Assembly (NCBI RefSeq): GCF_000622085.1
Contig: NZ_JHWL01000009.1
Span: 62,001 to 126,000 of the forward strand
DNA length: 64,000 nt
Direction of reading: 5' to 3'
DNA from: Butyrivibrio proteoclasticus P6B7
Lineage (GTDB): Bacteria; Bacillota; Clostridia; Lachnospirales; Lachnospiraceae
Shown: one piece after another, positions 11,596 to 20,070 of the stretch
Numbering within the stretch: position 1 is the first letter of the stretch
How the letters are laid out: the number at the start of each line of letters is the position of its first letter
Notes under the pieces: generated by a model
The model's input: the letters and a program-made list of their open reading frames with translations, nothing else
Databases searched by the model: none
What the model was told of the DNA's origin: nothing
Translations under genes and position numbers: made by a program

Positions 11596-14109
11596 TCAGA
11601 TCTCCTCCCCATTCTCAGTAGCCTCTTCGTTAAATACTACATCTCCCTGGGGGCTATCCTCTTCGTCTACTATATTGTCTTCGTCCAGGATCTCCACGTT
11701 GCCGTTATCGATAAAGGCACTTACTTCGCCCTTTACAACACCGTGGACGATACCTGTGATAGTTCCGTTGATCTTACCGCGGACCATACCGTCAATTCGC
11801 ATGGTACCTGCAATCTGCTTGGTCTGAAGTGGCATGTTCATAACAAAGGCTGTAAGCTCAATAACCTTGTCGCCCACAAGAAGGATCTGTGGAAGAACGA
11901 ACATGGTGATAAAGATGGAAATAATTGTTCCTCGTCCAAGACATTTACCAATTCCATAGATAGCACAGTCTGATGTCATCTTACCAATAAGGGTTCCTGC
12001 CACAGCCAGCATAGTTCCTGATGTAATGATGGTTGGGAAGGAAAGGTTCATGGTGTTGATAATGGCATCTCTTTTGCCCATGGTTCCACGAAGCTCTGTG
12101 TATCTGCTGGCAATAACGATGGCATAGTCGATGTTGGCACCCATCTGAATAGAACTAACGATAAGGTAGCCAAGGAAGAACAGGTGGTCATTGGTAACTG
12201 CAGGCACTGAGAAGTTGATCCAGATACTGCCCTGAATAACAGCGATCAGAAGTACCGGCATACCAGCTGATTTAAATGTGAAAAGAAGTACCACCAAAAC
12301 CGCCAAAATTGATACAATGCCGGTTACCATGTTATCTCTTGAGAAGCACTTCTGAAGATCATACTGGCTCACTGATTCGCCCACAACGAAGATCTTATCT
12401 GCAGGGTAATACTTCTCTGCTATTGAATGTATGGTCTTAATGAAATGGAAGGTCTCTTCTGACTCCTGTGGAAGGCTCAGATACAGAAGCATTCTTGAAT
12501 ACTCTTCGCCCTGAAGCTGCTTCTTGGCAAAGTTCATCATCTTATTGGCATTTTCAAGCTTCTCCATCTTGTCGTCATCAAGAGTTACATAGCCTTCCTC
12601 TACCTCCTGATAGACGAACATGAACATATCGATAAGAGGAACTCTGTAATTGGAAAGACCATTAACAACCTTTCCATAGTCCTCATCATCTACTGCGTAG
12701 GCTGTATATACCAGTTCAGCCAGCTCATAGTCGATGTTTAACAGCTCTGAGAACTGCCTTGGTGTGAGCTTATCTGTAAGGGTATATCCTCCAAGGGCAT
12801 CTGTGTTAGCCAGGCCTGTAATGGAGGTAATACTGTCATTTATAAGAAGATCATCGATTAGCATTTTCTCTTTTTCATAGTCGCCACATGGAATTACAAG
12901 GGCCACCATGTTGTCGGAAGCAAAGTTATCATCCTGCATATTCTGAGCTTTCTGAACCTCATTGGTGATAGGAGGTGTGATCTGGCTGTAGCCAAATACG
13001 TAAGGTGTTCTTGCAGATATCCTTGATGCAATGATGATTATGATAACGAACAAAGGGGCAACAATATATCTTGTCTTATAGGCGAATTTACCTACAAAGG
13101 GAATATCCGGAACGAAGTTCTTGTGAACGGTCTTTTCCATAAGCTTTGAAAAAACCATGATGATACCTGGCATAAGGAGGAATACGGAAATAAGGCTAAG
13201 AACAATAGCCTTGATAAGAACTATACCCAGGTCGGCACCCATCTTGTACTGCATGAACATCATGGCAATAAGACCGCCCATGGTTGTAAGGGAGGAACCT
13301 GAAATCTCGGGGATAGCTTTAGAAAGCGCAACAATACAGGCTTCACGGGGAGGCATCTCTTTTCTCTCCTCCTTGAACCTGTTAAGGAGGATAACTGCAT
13401 AGTCAACAGACAGAGCCAGCTGAAGCACGATGGTAACTGAATCTGATACAAAAGAAATCTTTCCAAACAGGAAGTTGGTGCCCATCTGAACAAGGGCTGC
13501 AGAGCCAAAGGTAAGAAGGAGAACCGGAACCTCTGCATAGGCCTGGCTTGTAAGAAGAAGAACTCCTACAACTACGAAAACAACGATGATGGAAATAACA
13601 TTCATCTCATCATTAATGAGCTCGGACTGAATATCTCCAAGGGTAGTTGATATGTAGGCATCATAATCATCAAAGTAGGTCTTTACCTCTTCAAGACATG
13701 ATAAACACAGCTCATCCTTTTCATCATAATCAAAGGTTATGCTAAAAAGAGCTGAACCATTATTGTAGTGATCCTTGGAATCATCCAGCTCCACAGAGAA
13801 CACTCCCTCTATTTTTTCCACTTCTTTTTGGATAAGAAGAGCCTGATCATAGGAAACATTGGCAACCATAACCTTTACAGACCCGTAGGTTGTAAACTGC
13901 TCTTCCATAAGATCAAGACCAAGTCTTGTCTCACAGTCCGCAGGCAGGTATGATGCCAGTTCATTTTCTACTTCGACCCAATTCCTTGAAACTGCTGAAA
14001 ATATGCATAAAATAGCATAAATAAGAAAGAAAAGATTGCGCTTATCAACAATAAAAGCGCAGATTTTGAGCATGACGCTGTTGCCAGCTTTCTCCCCACT
14101 GTTCTCCAT
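11596..14109 (-). CDS. MMPL/RND-superfamily membrane transporter
   Basis: 837 aa. One N-terminal helix is followed by a large extracytoplasmic domain and a six-helix block, and this is repeated, giving the two-fold RND layout with about twelve membrane helices. Conserved patterns include the helix-4-type SVDYAVILLNRFKEER in the first half and the matching GANIDYAIVIASRYTE in the second. The family exports lipids or hydrophobic molecules using the proton gradient. GGGGGAG lies just before the ATG. The C-terminal 70 residues are odd: a stretch of short Gly-containing repeats (VRGKINGTITGIVHGVVKGE) resembling a beta-solenoid, then a very acidic end. The gene is coupled to the GLUG surface protein. 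Substrate unknown. Confidence 0.85.
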   Translation of the reverse strand: MENSGEKAGNSVMLKICAFIVDKRNLFFLIYAILCIFSAVSRNWVEVENELASYLPADCETRLGLDLMEEQFTTYGSVKVMVANVSYDQALLIQKEVEKIEGVFSVELDDSKDHYNNGSALFSITFDYDEKDELCLSCLEEVKTYFDDYDAYISTTLGDIQSELINDEMNVISIIVVFVVVGVLLLTSQAYAEVPVLLLTFGSAALVQMGTNFLFGKISFVSDSVTIVLQLALSVDYAVILLNRFKEERKEMPPREACIVALSKAIPEISGSSLTTMGGLIAMMFMQYKMGADLGIVLIKAIVLSLISVFLLMPGIIMVFSKLMEKTVHKNFVPDIPFVGKFAYKTRYIVAPLFVIIIIIASRISARTPYVFGYSQITPPITNEVQKAQNMQDDNFASDNMVALVIPCGDYEKEKMLIDDLLINDSITSITGLANTDALGGYTLTDKLTPRQFSELLNIDYELAELVYTAYAVDDEDYGKVVNGLSNYRVPLIDMFMFVYQEVEEGYVTLDDDKMEKLENANKMMNFAKKQLQGEEYSRMLLYLSLPQESEETFHFIKTIHSIAEKYYPADKIFVVGESVSQYDLQKCFSRDNMVTGIVSILAVLVVLLFTFKSAGMPVLLIAVIQGSIWINFSVPAVTNDHLFFLGYLIVSSIQMGANIDYAIVIASRYTELRGTMGKRDAIINTMNLSFPTIITSGTMLAVAGTLIGKMTSDCAIYGIGKCLGRGTIISIFITMFVLPQILLVGDKVIELTAFVMNMPLQTKQIAGTMRIDGMVRGKINGTITGIVHGVVKGEVSAFIDNGNVEILDEDNIVDEEDSPQGDVVFNEEATENGEEI

Positions 14110-14162
14110 GTCTCCCCCTTAGAAAAACAATTCGCTTTAGTATTGCATTAAAGAACAAATAT

Positions 14163-14213
14163 AAAAAAAATATAGTGAATTGATCATTTCCCCCGAAAAA
14201 TCAATTCACTATA
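14163..14213 (-). terminator. Rho-independent terminator after the coiled-coil surface gene
   Basis: Perfect 13-bp inverted repeat (14171-14183 with 14201-14213, core AGTGAATTGA) followed on the minus strand by a run of eight T. It separates the surface gene from the MMPL-GLUG pair. Confidence 0.8.
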
Positions 14214-14267
14214 TATTGTACACCTCTTTATTACTATATCCAATAAGACCTTTGAGAAAATGGAGTG

Positions 14268-16664
14268 TTATGATTTGATTTTCTCTTTCTCTTTTTCTTC
14301 TTCCTTTTCCTTGTACTCTCTGTACATCTTCTCGCCTGTTGCTCCAAGGATTGCTATTGCAAGAAGCCACCACCAGGATACTGCGTCTTCTTTTGTCTCG
14401 CCGCCTATGGTATCTGACTTAGCTACTTCTTCGTCAACGATCTGAACTATGTTCTTATCCTTAAGAGCTTCTGGATTTCCAAGATCTGCTGGAATATCAA
14501 TCAGGTTATCGCTAAATACTGGAGCGTAGATTGCTTCTTCTGCTCCGTCGCCATCTCTTTTAACACCAGCTACTGTTCCGTTATCCTGAAGAAGAACTCC
14601 AATGATCTCATCAGCCTGCTGATCAAATGTTGCTGCGTCGTTTGTAGCCTGTGCATTTGTTGCCTGAGCTGTTGCAGTTGTTGGAACTGCTGTATCTTCT
14701 ATAGTAGTACCAGCATTATCTGAAGCTGTGCTCTGTCCGCCTGCGTTACCTGGCTGATTAGCTTCTGCTGGAGTAGCCTTTGGTGCCATGTCATCAACTA
14801 CCTGTGTCATCTCAAGGAAGTTAGAGTTGATTCCTGCAAGTACTGTTTCAGCATTTGCAAGCTTATCCTGAGCTTCCTTAAGAAGGTTGTTCATAAGAGC
14901 TACTGCCTGTCCAAGAGACATGCTGTTGTACTCATCAATGCTAATTCCATATGCTACAACAAGATCAAGAATCTTCTCATTTGGAAGAGTGCTGATTCTG
15001 TTGGTTCTGCTTCCCTTAAGTTCGTCGAGAGCTCCGTTAAGAGCATCGACTTCAGTCTTAGCGTTGCTGATAGCTTCCTTTGCTGCGTAAGATTTTTCTT
15101 CATATGCTTCAAACTTCTCAGCATTCTCTGCTGCGTTATTCATGAAGTTTAAGTAGTCCTCGTTGGTAGTTGTATCGAAGTAGGTAACGTTCTCAGGATC
15201 ACCGTAAGCCTTGCTGTTCTGGTTCTGAACAACTTCATTCATCTCGTGGCCATCAACGTAGTATTTTCCGTTCTCATATGTGATGGTTTCATCTATAAGA
15301 AGCTGATCAACCTCTTCCTGAACAAGGTAGTGAACTTCTCCGCCTACGTAATATGCGTAAACTCTGAAGTCACCGGCATTAGCCTTACTTATCAGTATTG
15401 CTCTGTAATCTGACTGATTCTTAAGAACTCCATATTTATAGAAATCTTCATCCTTGTAGTACTGTCTAAGGTAGTTGTCAGCTCCAATCTCTTCTGCTGT
15501 CTTTTCGTAGATAATAATGTCTGCACTGCTTCCAAGATTTGTATATCTGTTGTTGCTCTTTATCTTATCTACTCTGTCGTAGTTAAAGTAAAGAACCTTT
15601 TTATTTCCTTCAGCATCTTTATACTCTACCTTATAGTAGTTGTAATCCTGAGTATCAAAGCCCTTGGTTCTTGTGATTTTAATGTTCTCAGGAGGAATCT
15701 CTGTCTGCTCTACAACCTGTGGAATGTAGTAGTAGGTAAGAATAGTCTTGACGTACTCAGCCTGTCTATCCCAGTTAGCAGTTGTCTTACTTCTCTGCTC
15801 TGTGATCTTATCTGCAGCCTGCTTCTCTGTCTCAACCTTTTCTGCAGCCTCAGCAATTGCCTCATCTGCTGCTGCGAAATCATCTGTCATTGTATCCAGG
15901 ATTTCTTTTGCATCCTCAGCCTTATCTGCCGCATTGTCTACGTGGGTCTCATAGTTTGCATCTGCTGTAGTTAATGCATCAACAGCTCTATTATATTCTT
16001 CTGTAAGCTGATCTAAGATTGTTCTCTTAGCTTCAACATCCTCTGTTGTTGTCTCTACCAGATTCTTTAATCTCTCATAAGCTTCTGTAGCCTCTTCATA
16101 GCTAGAAGCGTTTGTGATTTCTTCTGTGATCTCATCTGAAAGAGTCTTGGCATCTTTAACAGTATCTTCTGCAAGATCTGCTATTTCCTGTGCGTACTCT
16201 ACTGTATCAACAACCTCTTTAGCCTCTTCATTAGCCTTTTTATCTTCTGCAGCTGCCTGTGCAAGTTCTTCCTTAACTTCCTGAACATCTGCATCAGCTT
16301 CTTCAAGCTTTTCTGTGCTGTAAAGGTTCTCTGTCTCATTTACAGCCTCTTCTACGGCTTCCTGAGCTACATTTCCAGTATCCTCTGCTGACATTGGTGT
16401 GTCGCCGTTAATAACTTCTGCAGCCTGTTCTGTAGTTGTGATAGCCTCTTCAATTGCCTCGTGGCTTTCCTCAGCCTGTGAAGCTGCCGCATCTGTAACA
16501 GAAGGCTCAGCAGTATTAGTTGTAGCCTCATTAGTATTTTCGTTGTTATCTCCCTCAGGCTCTTCAGCAAAGGCTGTTATTGGCTGTGCAAATGCCATTG
16601 ATGCGGAGATACCGATCAAAAGAGCTGATATGATGTTTTTGTTTACTAAATTGTTTTTCTTCAT
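14268..16664 (-). CDS. Long coiled-coil, membrane-anchored surface protein
   Basis: 798 aa from the ATG at 16664, with GAGGGG upstream. A signal peptide (cleavage after ITAFA) is followed by about 280 residues rich in Ala, Glu and Thr with strong heptad character, a folded Tyr-rich middle (about residues 300-520), further helices, a Thr/Ala/Gln low-complexity stretch, and a C-terminal membrane helix beginning WWWLLAIAILGAT followed by a basic tail. There is no LPXTG; the Trp-rich helix is probably the anchor. No known family recognised. It follows the PilZ gene by 42 bp and is probably in the same transcript, so expression may be tied to motile or attached life styles (inference). Confidence 0.75.
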   Translation of the reverse strand: MKKNNLVNKNIISALLIGISASMAFAQPITAFAEEPEGDNNENTNEATTNTAEPSVTDAAASQAEESHEAIEEAITTTEQAAEVINGDTPMSAEDTGNVAQEAVEEAVNETENLYSTEKLEEADADVQEVKEELAQAAAEDKKANEEAKEVVDTVEYAQEIADLAEDTVKDAKTLSDEITEEITNASSYEEATEAYERLKNLVETTTEDVEAKRTILDQLTEEYNRAVDALTTADANYETHVDNAADKAEDAKEILDTMTDDFAAADEAIAEAAEKVETEKQAADKITEQRSKTTANWDRQAEYVKTILTYYYIPQVVEQTEIPPENIKITRTKGFDTQDYNYYKVEYKDAEGNKKVLYFNYDRVDKIKSNNRYTNLGSSADIIIYEKTAEEIGADNYLRQYYKDEDFYKYGVLKNQSDYRAILISKANAGDFRVYAYYVGGEVHYLVQEEVDQLLIDETITYENGKYYVDGHEMNEVVQNQNSKAYGDPENVTYFDTTTNEDYLNFMNNAAENAEKFEAYEEKSYAAKEAISNAKTEVDALNGALDELKGSRTNRISTLPNEKILDLVVAYGISIDEYNSMSLGQAVALMNNLLKEAQDKLANAETVLAGINSNFLEMTQVVDDMAPKATPAEANQPGNAGGQSTASDNAGTTIEDTAVPTTATAQATNAQATNDAATFDQQADEIIGVLLQDNGTVAGVKRDGDGAEEAIYAPVFSDNLIDIPADLGNPEALKDKNIVQIVDEEVAKSDTIGGETKEDAVSWWWLLAIAILGATGEKMYREYKEKEEEKEKEKIKS

Positions 16665-16706
16665 AATTTTTCCCCTCAAAGAATAACTACAGTTACAGAT
16701 GTGTGC

Positions 16707-17018
16707 TTATACCTCAGCTGAAATATGTTCAAACAGATATTCAAGAACATCTGGAGTGAATTTCTTAGCGTGGAAGGCAAGAGTCTTGGTGTTCTCACCC
16801 TGATCCTCACGTACAACGTCTGCGTACATGATAAGTGTCTCTGCCACTATGATCACATCCTTATTTAAAAGAGATGGAGTATTATTATCTACTTCAATGG
16901 CTATTCCAAGGGGACTTACGTCCTTAACCTTGCCGTAGTACTTTTCAAGTGAATCTCTATCTACGATTACGCTATTAACATTGAATGATACTCTGTTTAT
17001 TTTTCTACGTTCTTCCAT
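16707..17018 (-). CDS. PilZ-domain protein, probable cyclic di-GMP receptor
   Basis: 103 aa, a single PilZ domain. Both nucleotide-binding motifs are present: RxxxR at residues 5-9 (RKINR) and DxSxxG at 33-38 (DVSPLG), followed by the expected beta-barrel strands. Such proteins bind c-di-GMP and change motility or surface behaviour through partner proteins. GAGGTG is placed before the ATG. It is first in a short transcript with the coiled-coil surface gene. The promoter just upstream contains GCCGATAT, identical to the flagellar sigma-D -10 element. Confidence 0.85.
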   Translation of the reverse strand: MEERRKINRVSFNVNSVIVDRDSLEKYYGKVKDVSPLGIAIEVDNNTPSLLNKDVIIVAETLIMYADVVREDQGENTKTLAFHAKKFTPDVLEYLFEHISAEV

Positions 17019-17063
17019 GCTTCACCTCGTTATTTCATATTGGTTTGTTTCTTTCTTACGTTA

Positions 17064-17093
17064 ATTATATCGGCACTTTTATCATAAAAACAA
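17064..17093 (-). promoter_or_regulatory. Promoter of the PilZ gene, overlapping a sigma-D-like -10 box
   Basis: Minus strand: TTGTTT (17088-17093), 18-nt spacer, TATAAT (17064-17069). GCCGATAT, the consensus -10 of sigma-D/FliA promoters, overlaps it at 17067-17074, but a TAAA -35 box at the proper distance is not seen. The sigma-A reading is better supported. Confidence 0.55.
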
Positions 17094-17151
17094 TCATAAT
17101 TTACATTATTTATGATACTTATGATTTATTTAATGGTTTTTATTTTCTGTT

Positions 17152-17182
17152 AAGAAAAGCCCCTGCAGAAATCTGCAGGGGC
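17152..17182 (-). terminator. Terminator after the FapA-like gene
   Basis: 11-bp perfect GC-rich stem (GCCCCTGCAGA at 17159-17169 with its complement at 17172-17182) and a T-rich tail on the minus strand. The plus-strand side is also T-rich, so it may act in both directions. Confidence 0.85.
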
Positions 17183-17243
17183 CTTTGCTTTTTCTTTATA
17201 CTTTTCTTATAAATAGGGGTTTTGGTACATTTTCTGATTATAT

Positions 17244-19760
17244 TTAGCCATCAGTAACTTCAATAGAATCCTTTTGAGCGTTGGTCTTAAAGATCATCTT
17301 GGAATAAGTCTTTCTATCCTCTTCAATCTTAAGAGCAATTCCATCTATCACAAAGATTGTACCAGCGTAGGCTGTTTCTGTTATTACAGCGGTGGCGTTA
17401 CTACCCTTTCCAATCTCTGCCTCCATACTTTCCTTTTTGGCCATTAGCTTTTTAATAGCGATTTCCTTTTGGCTGATAGCAGCGTTAATCTTGATCTTCC
17501 ACTGCATAACCTGAGCATTTACAGTGCCAACCTCCGCAAGTCTTTCTTTCTCAGTATTAAGGGCCTTTACATTCTCTTCCTCACGGGCTATTTCTTTTTG
17601 CAGCTTACCATACTCAGCAAGGAGCTGGCTGGTAACTCCAAGGTTAATAATGGTCTTGGCCTGGGTCTTATTACCAACTGAAGCTGTCTCAATACCATAA
17701 AGACTCTGAATAGCTCCGCCGTAGATAATGCCCACACGTCCATAGGTCTTAACAAGGCCTCTGGCATTAACTGTACAGTTGATAAAGTAGTTGGCTGAAA
17801 TGTTATTAGCTGTAATGCTTACGCCCTCTAAGAACTTGGCAGAAACATCACCGGAAGCTTCAATGCTGCCTCTTATCGGGCAGGTAACGCCGCCCATGAT
17901 AACAACATTACCATTAGAAGAAATGGTGGAACTTTCCATATGGCCACCGATCACGATATCTCCAGTAGCTCTTATCTCACTGCCGGAATTAACATTTCCA
18001 ACTACATATACAAAGCCATCATAGTTGATCTTCTTATCTGTTATCTTAACTTCAGGAACCACCATGACCTTATTGATCTTAATGATTCCATCCTTCATGG
18101 AAATGGCACCAGTATACTTGGCTACGTAGGTCACTCTGTCGTTGAGGATCATGAAGCCTTCTCCCTTAAGGATAGGGATTTCTTTTCCCAGCTTGGCCTT
18201 TACCACTTCGCCAAAGACGTTAAATCCATCCTCACCCTTGGTGGCTCTGTGATATACAGCGATCTTCTCACCTACATGAATCTGTTTGATGACGCTTAGC
18301 TTGGAAAGATCTGCTGTTCCATCCTCTAGAATTTCTGGTTCATCATTATCTTCAGTATCAAAGAAATACTCATAGTATCCGTCCTGGCCATTTACGACTT
18401 CCTTGCCGGAGGCCACGAGATACTTCTTCTTGGAATCAAATCGTTTGCACATTAATGCGATTGCAGCCTTATCAATCCCCTTCCTTATCTTAACCTTAAA
18501 AAGGAAGGTCATTATCAGGTCTTCATTGATCTTACCAGCCAGGGCCTCAGGGAGCTGCAGGTAACAGAGCATATTATCCTGCTCAAGGAACAAACAGTTA
18601 TCTCTGTTAGCCAGCAAATTCTCTATGATTGCTGCGTTACCTGTCAGGTTCTCAACTCTTCCAAAGATATCATCAGATCCTTTTTCTGAGTCAGTACTAC
18701 TAAACTCACCAGATAACATCTTTTCCCTAATGCGGCGCATATCCTTTGCGGTATACATAAAGGTTGCATATTTGGATACATCAAGGCCTTCCTCTATTCC
18801 AAGGCGGATCTCACGCATCTGATCAGCCTGAAATAAAGGTTTGCAATAAGGCGTAATATCTATCTGATGCTCGAGGCCAAGCCTCATCTCATTCATCTGC
18901 TTCCAGCCATAGTTTCCATCGGCGTACTGGCTTACATCCACTCCGGACTCAAGACCAAGTCTCACTTCTTTAATGGCATCTCCGCGCATATCTGAAGACA
19001 AGAACTCATCTATAGGAAGATTGTCCTTAATGCATATTCTTATCTGTTCCAGCTGATCCGCATCATATCTTTCCTTAACGTATTTACTAATATCAACCTT
19101 CTCAAGATATGCTTCATGAAGCTCTTCAAGGATGCTGGCATTATATCTATCTATATCAGATTTCTCAAAAATAAGGCCATCCTCAGCGCTTTTCCTGATG
19201 GCTCTCATTTTCATATATGGCACGTTGGAAAGAGCATAGACAGATATATCTATGCCAGCCTCAAGGCCCTTTCTTATTTCACGCATCTGGTAGGCATCAA
19301 ATTCAGGATCCTGATAGAAAATTATAGGAACTCCGCCATTTCTCGTAAGTCCAAGGCGGATCTGTTTCATCTGATCTGCAAGATAATCTCTTTTTGCATA
19401 GTTTGAAACATCAGCTCCAGCTGCTATTCCCTGACGAATCTGAGAAAGCTGCTGAGTATCAAAGCCTTCAGCTCTATAAGAGGACATATCGATGCCCTGA
19501 CTCATTTCAAGACGCATTTCCTCCATATCTGTCCAGGAATACTTTGGATCCATATATTTGGAAACGTCAACCTTATCCTCAAGGCCTTTTCTGATTTCGG
19601 ACAATTGAAGCGCATTAAACTTAAGAGCTTCTATTTTAGCAACATCAGCTCCCAGCTCCTTACACTTCTCGATTTCCTTTTCATAGACATTACTATTGAA
19701 GGAATCAAGTCCTTTATAGATATTAAGATCATCAATAAGTTCTACTTCTGCAGCAGCCAT
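17244..19760 (-). CDS. FapA/DUF342-type protein with about twelve N-terminal repeats
   Basis: 838 aa. The ATG at 19760 has AGGAAGGG upstream; a start ten codons earlier lacks one. The C-terminal half (about residues 430-838) is a FapA domain: a right-handed beta-helix of short strands (GDIVIGGHMESSTISSNGNV, GSIEASGDVSAKF, GLVKTYGRVGIIYGGAI), a coiled coil of about 60 residues and a small beta end. Family members influence flagellar or polar organisation. The N-terminal 375 residues are roughly twelve degenerate copies of a 26-residue unit whose core reads QMxEIRxGLExGxDVSxYA. Similar repeats occur in other Lachnospiraceae proteins; their role is unknown. The gene has its own promoter and terminator and lies between the PilZ gene and a chemoreceptor, consistent with motility. 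Confidence 0.82.
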   Translation of the reverse strand: MAAAEVELIDDLNIYKGLDSFNSNVYEKEIEKCKELGADVAKIEALKFNALQLSEIRKGLEDKVDVSKYMDPKYSWTDMEEMRLEMSQGIDMSSYRAEGFDTQQLSQIRQGIAAGADVSNYAKRDYLADQMKQIRLGLTRNGGVPIIFYQDPEFDAYQMREIRKGLEAGIDISVYALSNVPYMKMRAIRKSAEDGLIFEKSDIDRYNASILEELHEAYLEKVDISKYVKERYDADQLEQIRICIKDNLPIDEFLSSDMRGDAIKEVRLGLESGVDVSQYADGNYGWKQMNEMRLGLEHQIDITPYCKPLFQADQMREIRLGIEEGLDVSKYATFMYTAKDMRRIREKMLSGEFSSTDSEKGSDDIFGRVENLTGNAAIIENLLANRDNCLFLEQDNMLCYLQLPEALAGKINEDLIMTFLFKVKIRKGIDKAAIALMCKRFDSKKKYLVASGKEVVNGQDGYYEYFFDTEDNDEPEILEDGTADLSKLSVIKQIHVGEKIAVYHRATKGEDGFNVFGEVVKAKLGKEIPILKGEGFMILNDRVTYVAKYTGAISMKDGIIKINKVMVVPEVKITDKKINYDGFVYVVGNVNSGSEIRATGDIVIGGHMESSTISSNGNVVIMGGVTCPIRGSIEASGDVSAKFLEGVSITANNISANYFINCTVNARGLVKTYGRVGIIYGGAIQSLYGIETASVGNKTQAKTIINLGVTSQLLAEYGKLQKEIAREEENVKALNTEKERLAEVGTVNAQVMQWKIKINAAISQKEIAIKKLMAKKESMEAEIGKGSNATAVITETAYAGTIFVIDGIALKIEEDRKTYSKMIFKTNAQKDSIEVTDG

Positions 19761-19830
19761 TTTACCCTTCCTGTTAAGTTTAAAGCGCAATCAATTAGCT
19801 GTTTCCAAAGCTTAGACTTATACCACATTA

Positions 19831-19859
19831 ATTATAGAACACCAAAAAACAACTGTGAA
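19831..19859 (-). promoter_or_regulatory. Sigma-A promoter of the FapA-like gene
   Basis: TTCACA (19854-19859), 17-nt spacer, perfect TATAAT (19831-19836) on the minus strand, 70 nt before the ATG. Upstream lie an imperfect palindrome (GAACA/TGTTC, 19868-19881) and the 14-mer ATTTCGTAAATTTA at 19885-19898, also found upstream of the chemoreceptor at 57282. The rest of the 310-bp gap holds the terminator of the next gene. Confidence 0.75.
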
Positions 19860-19974
19860 GAGATATCGAACAATAATGTTCTTTATTTCGTAAATTTAAT
19901 GGCATATTTATGTTTTTTTCAATGAGAAAGTGTTATTATTAATTTACCTTCATGTGGAGGAGTTCTCCACATTC

Positions 19975-20018
19975 ATAAGAAATAGAGCCGGGATAGGCGT
20001 TCTGCTTATCCCGGCTCT
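19975..20018 (-). terminator. Terminator after the chemoreceptor gene
   Basis: 12-bp perfect stem, AGAGCCGGGATA (19984-19995) with its complement at 20007-20018, and a short T-rich tail on the minus strand. Confidence 0.75.
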
Positions 20019-20070
20019 ACGTTTATACTTTCTATTATTCTTTCTGTAAAAAGAGCTATCTCCTAAAGGA

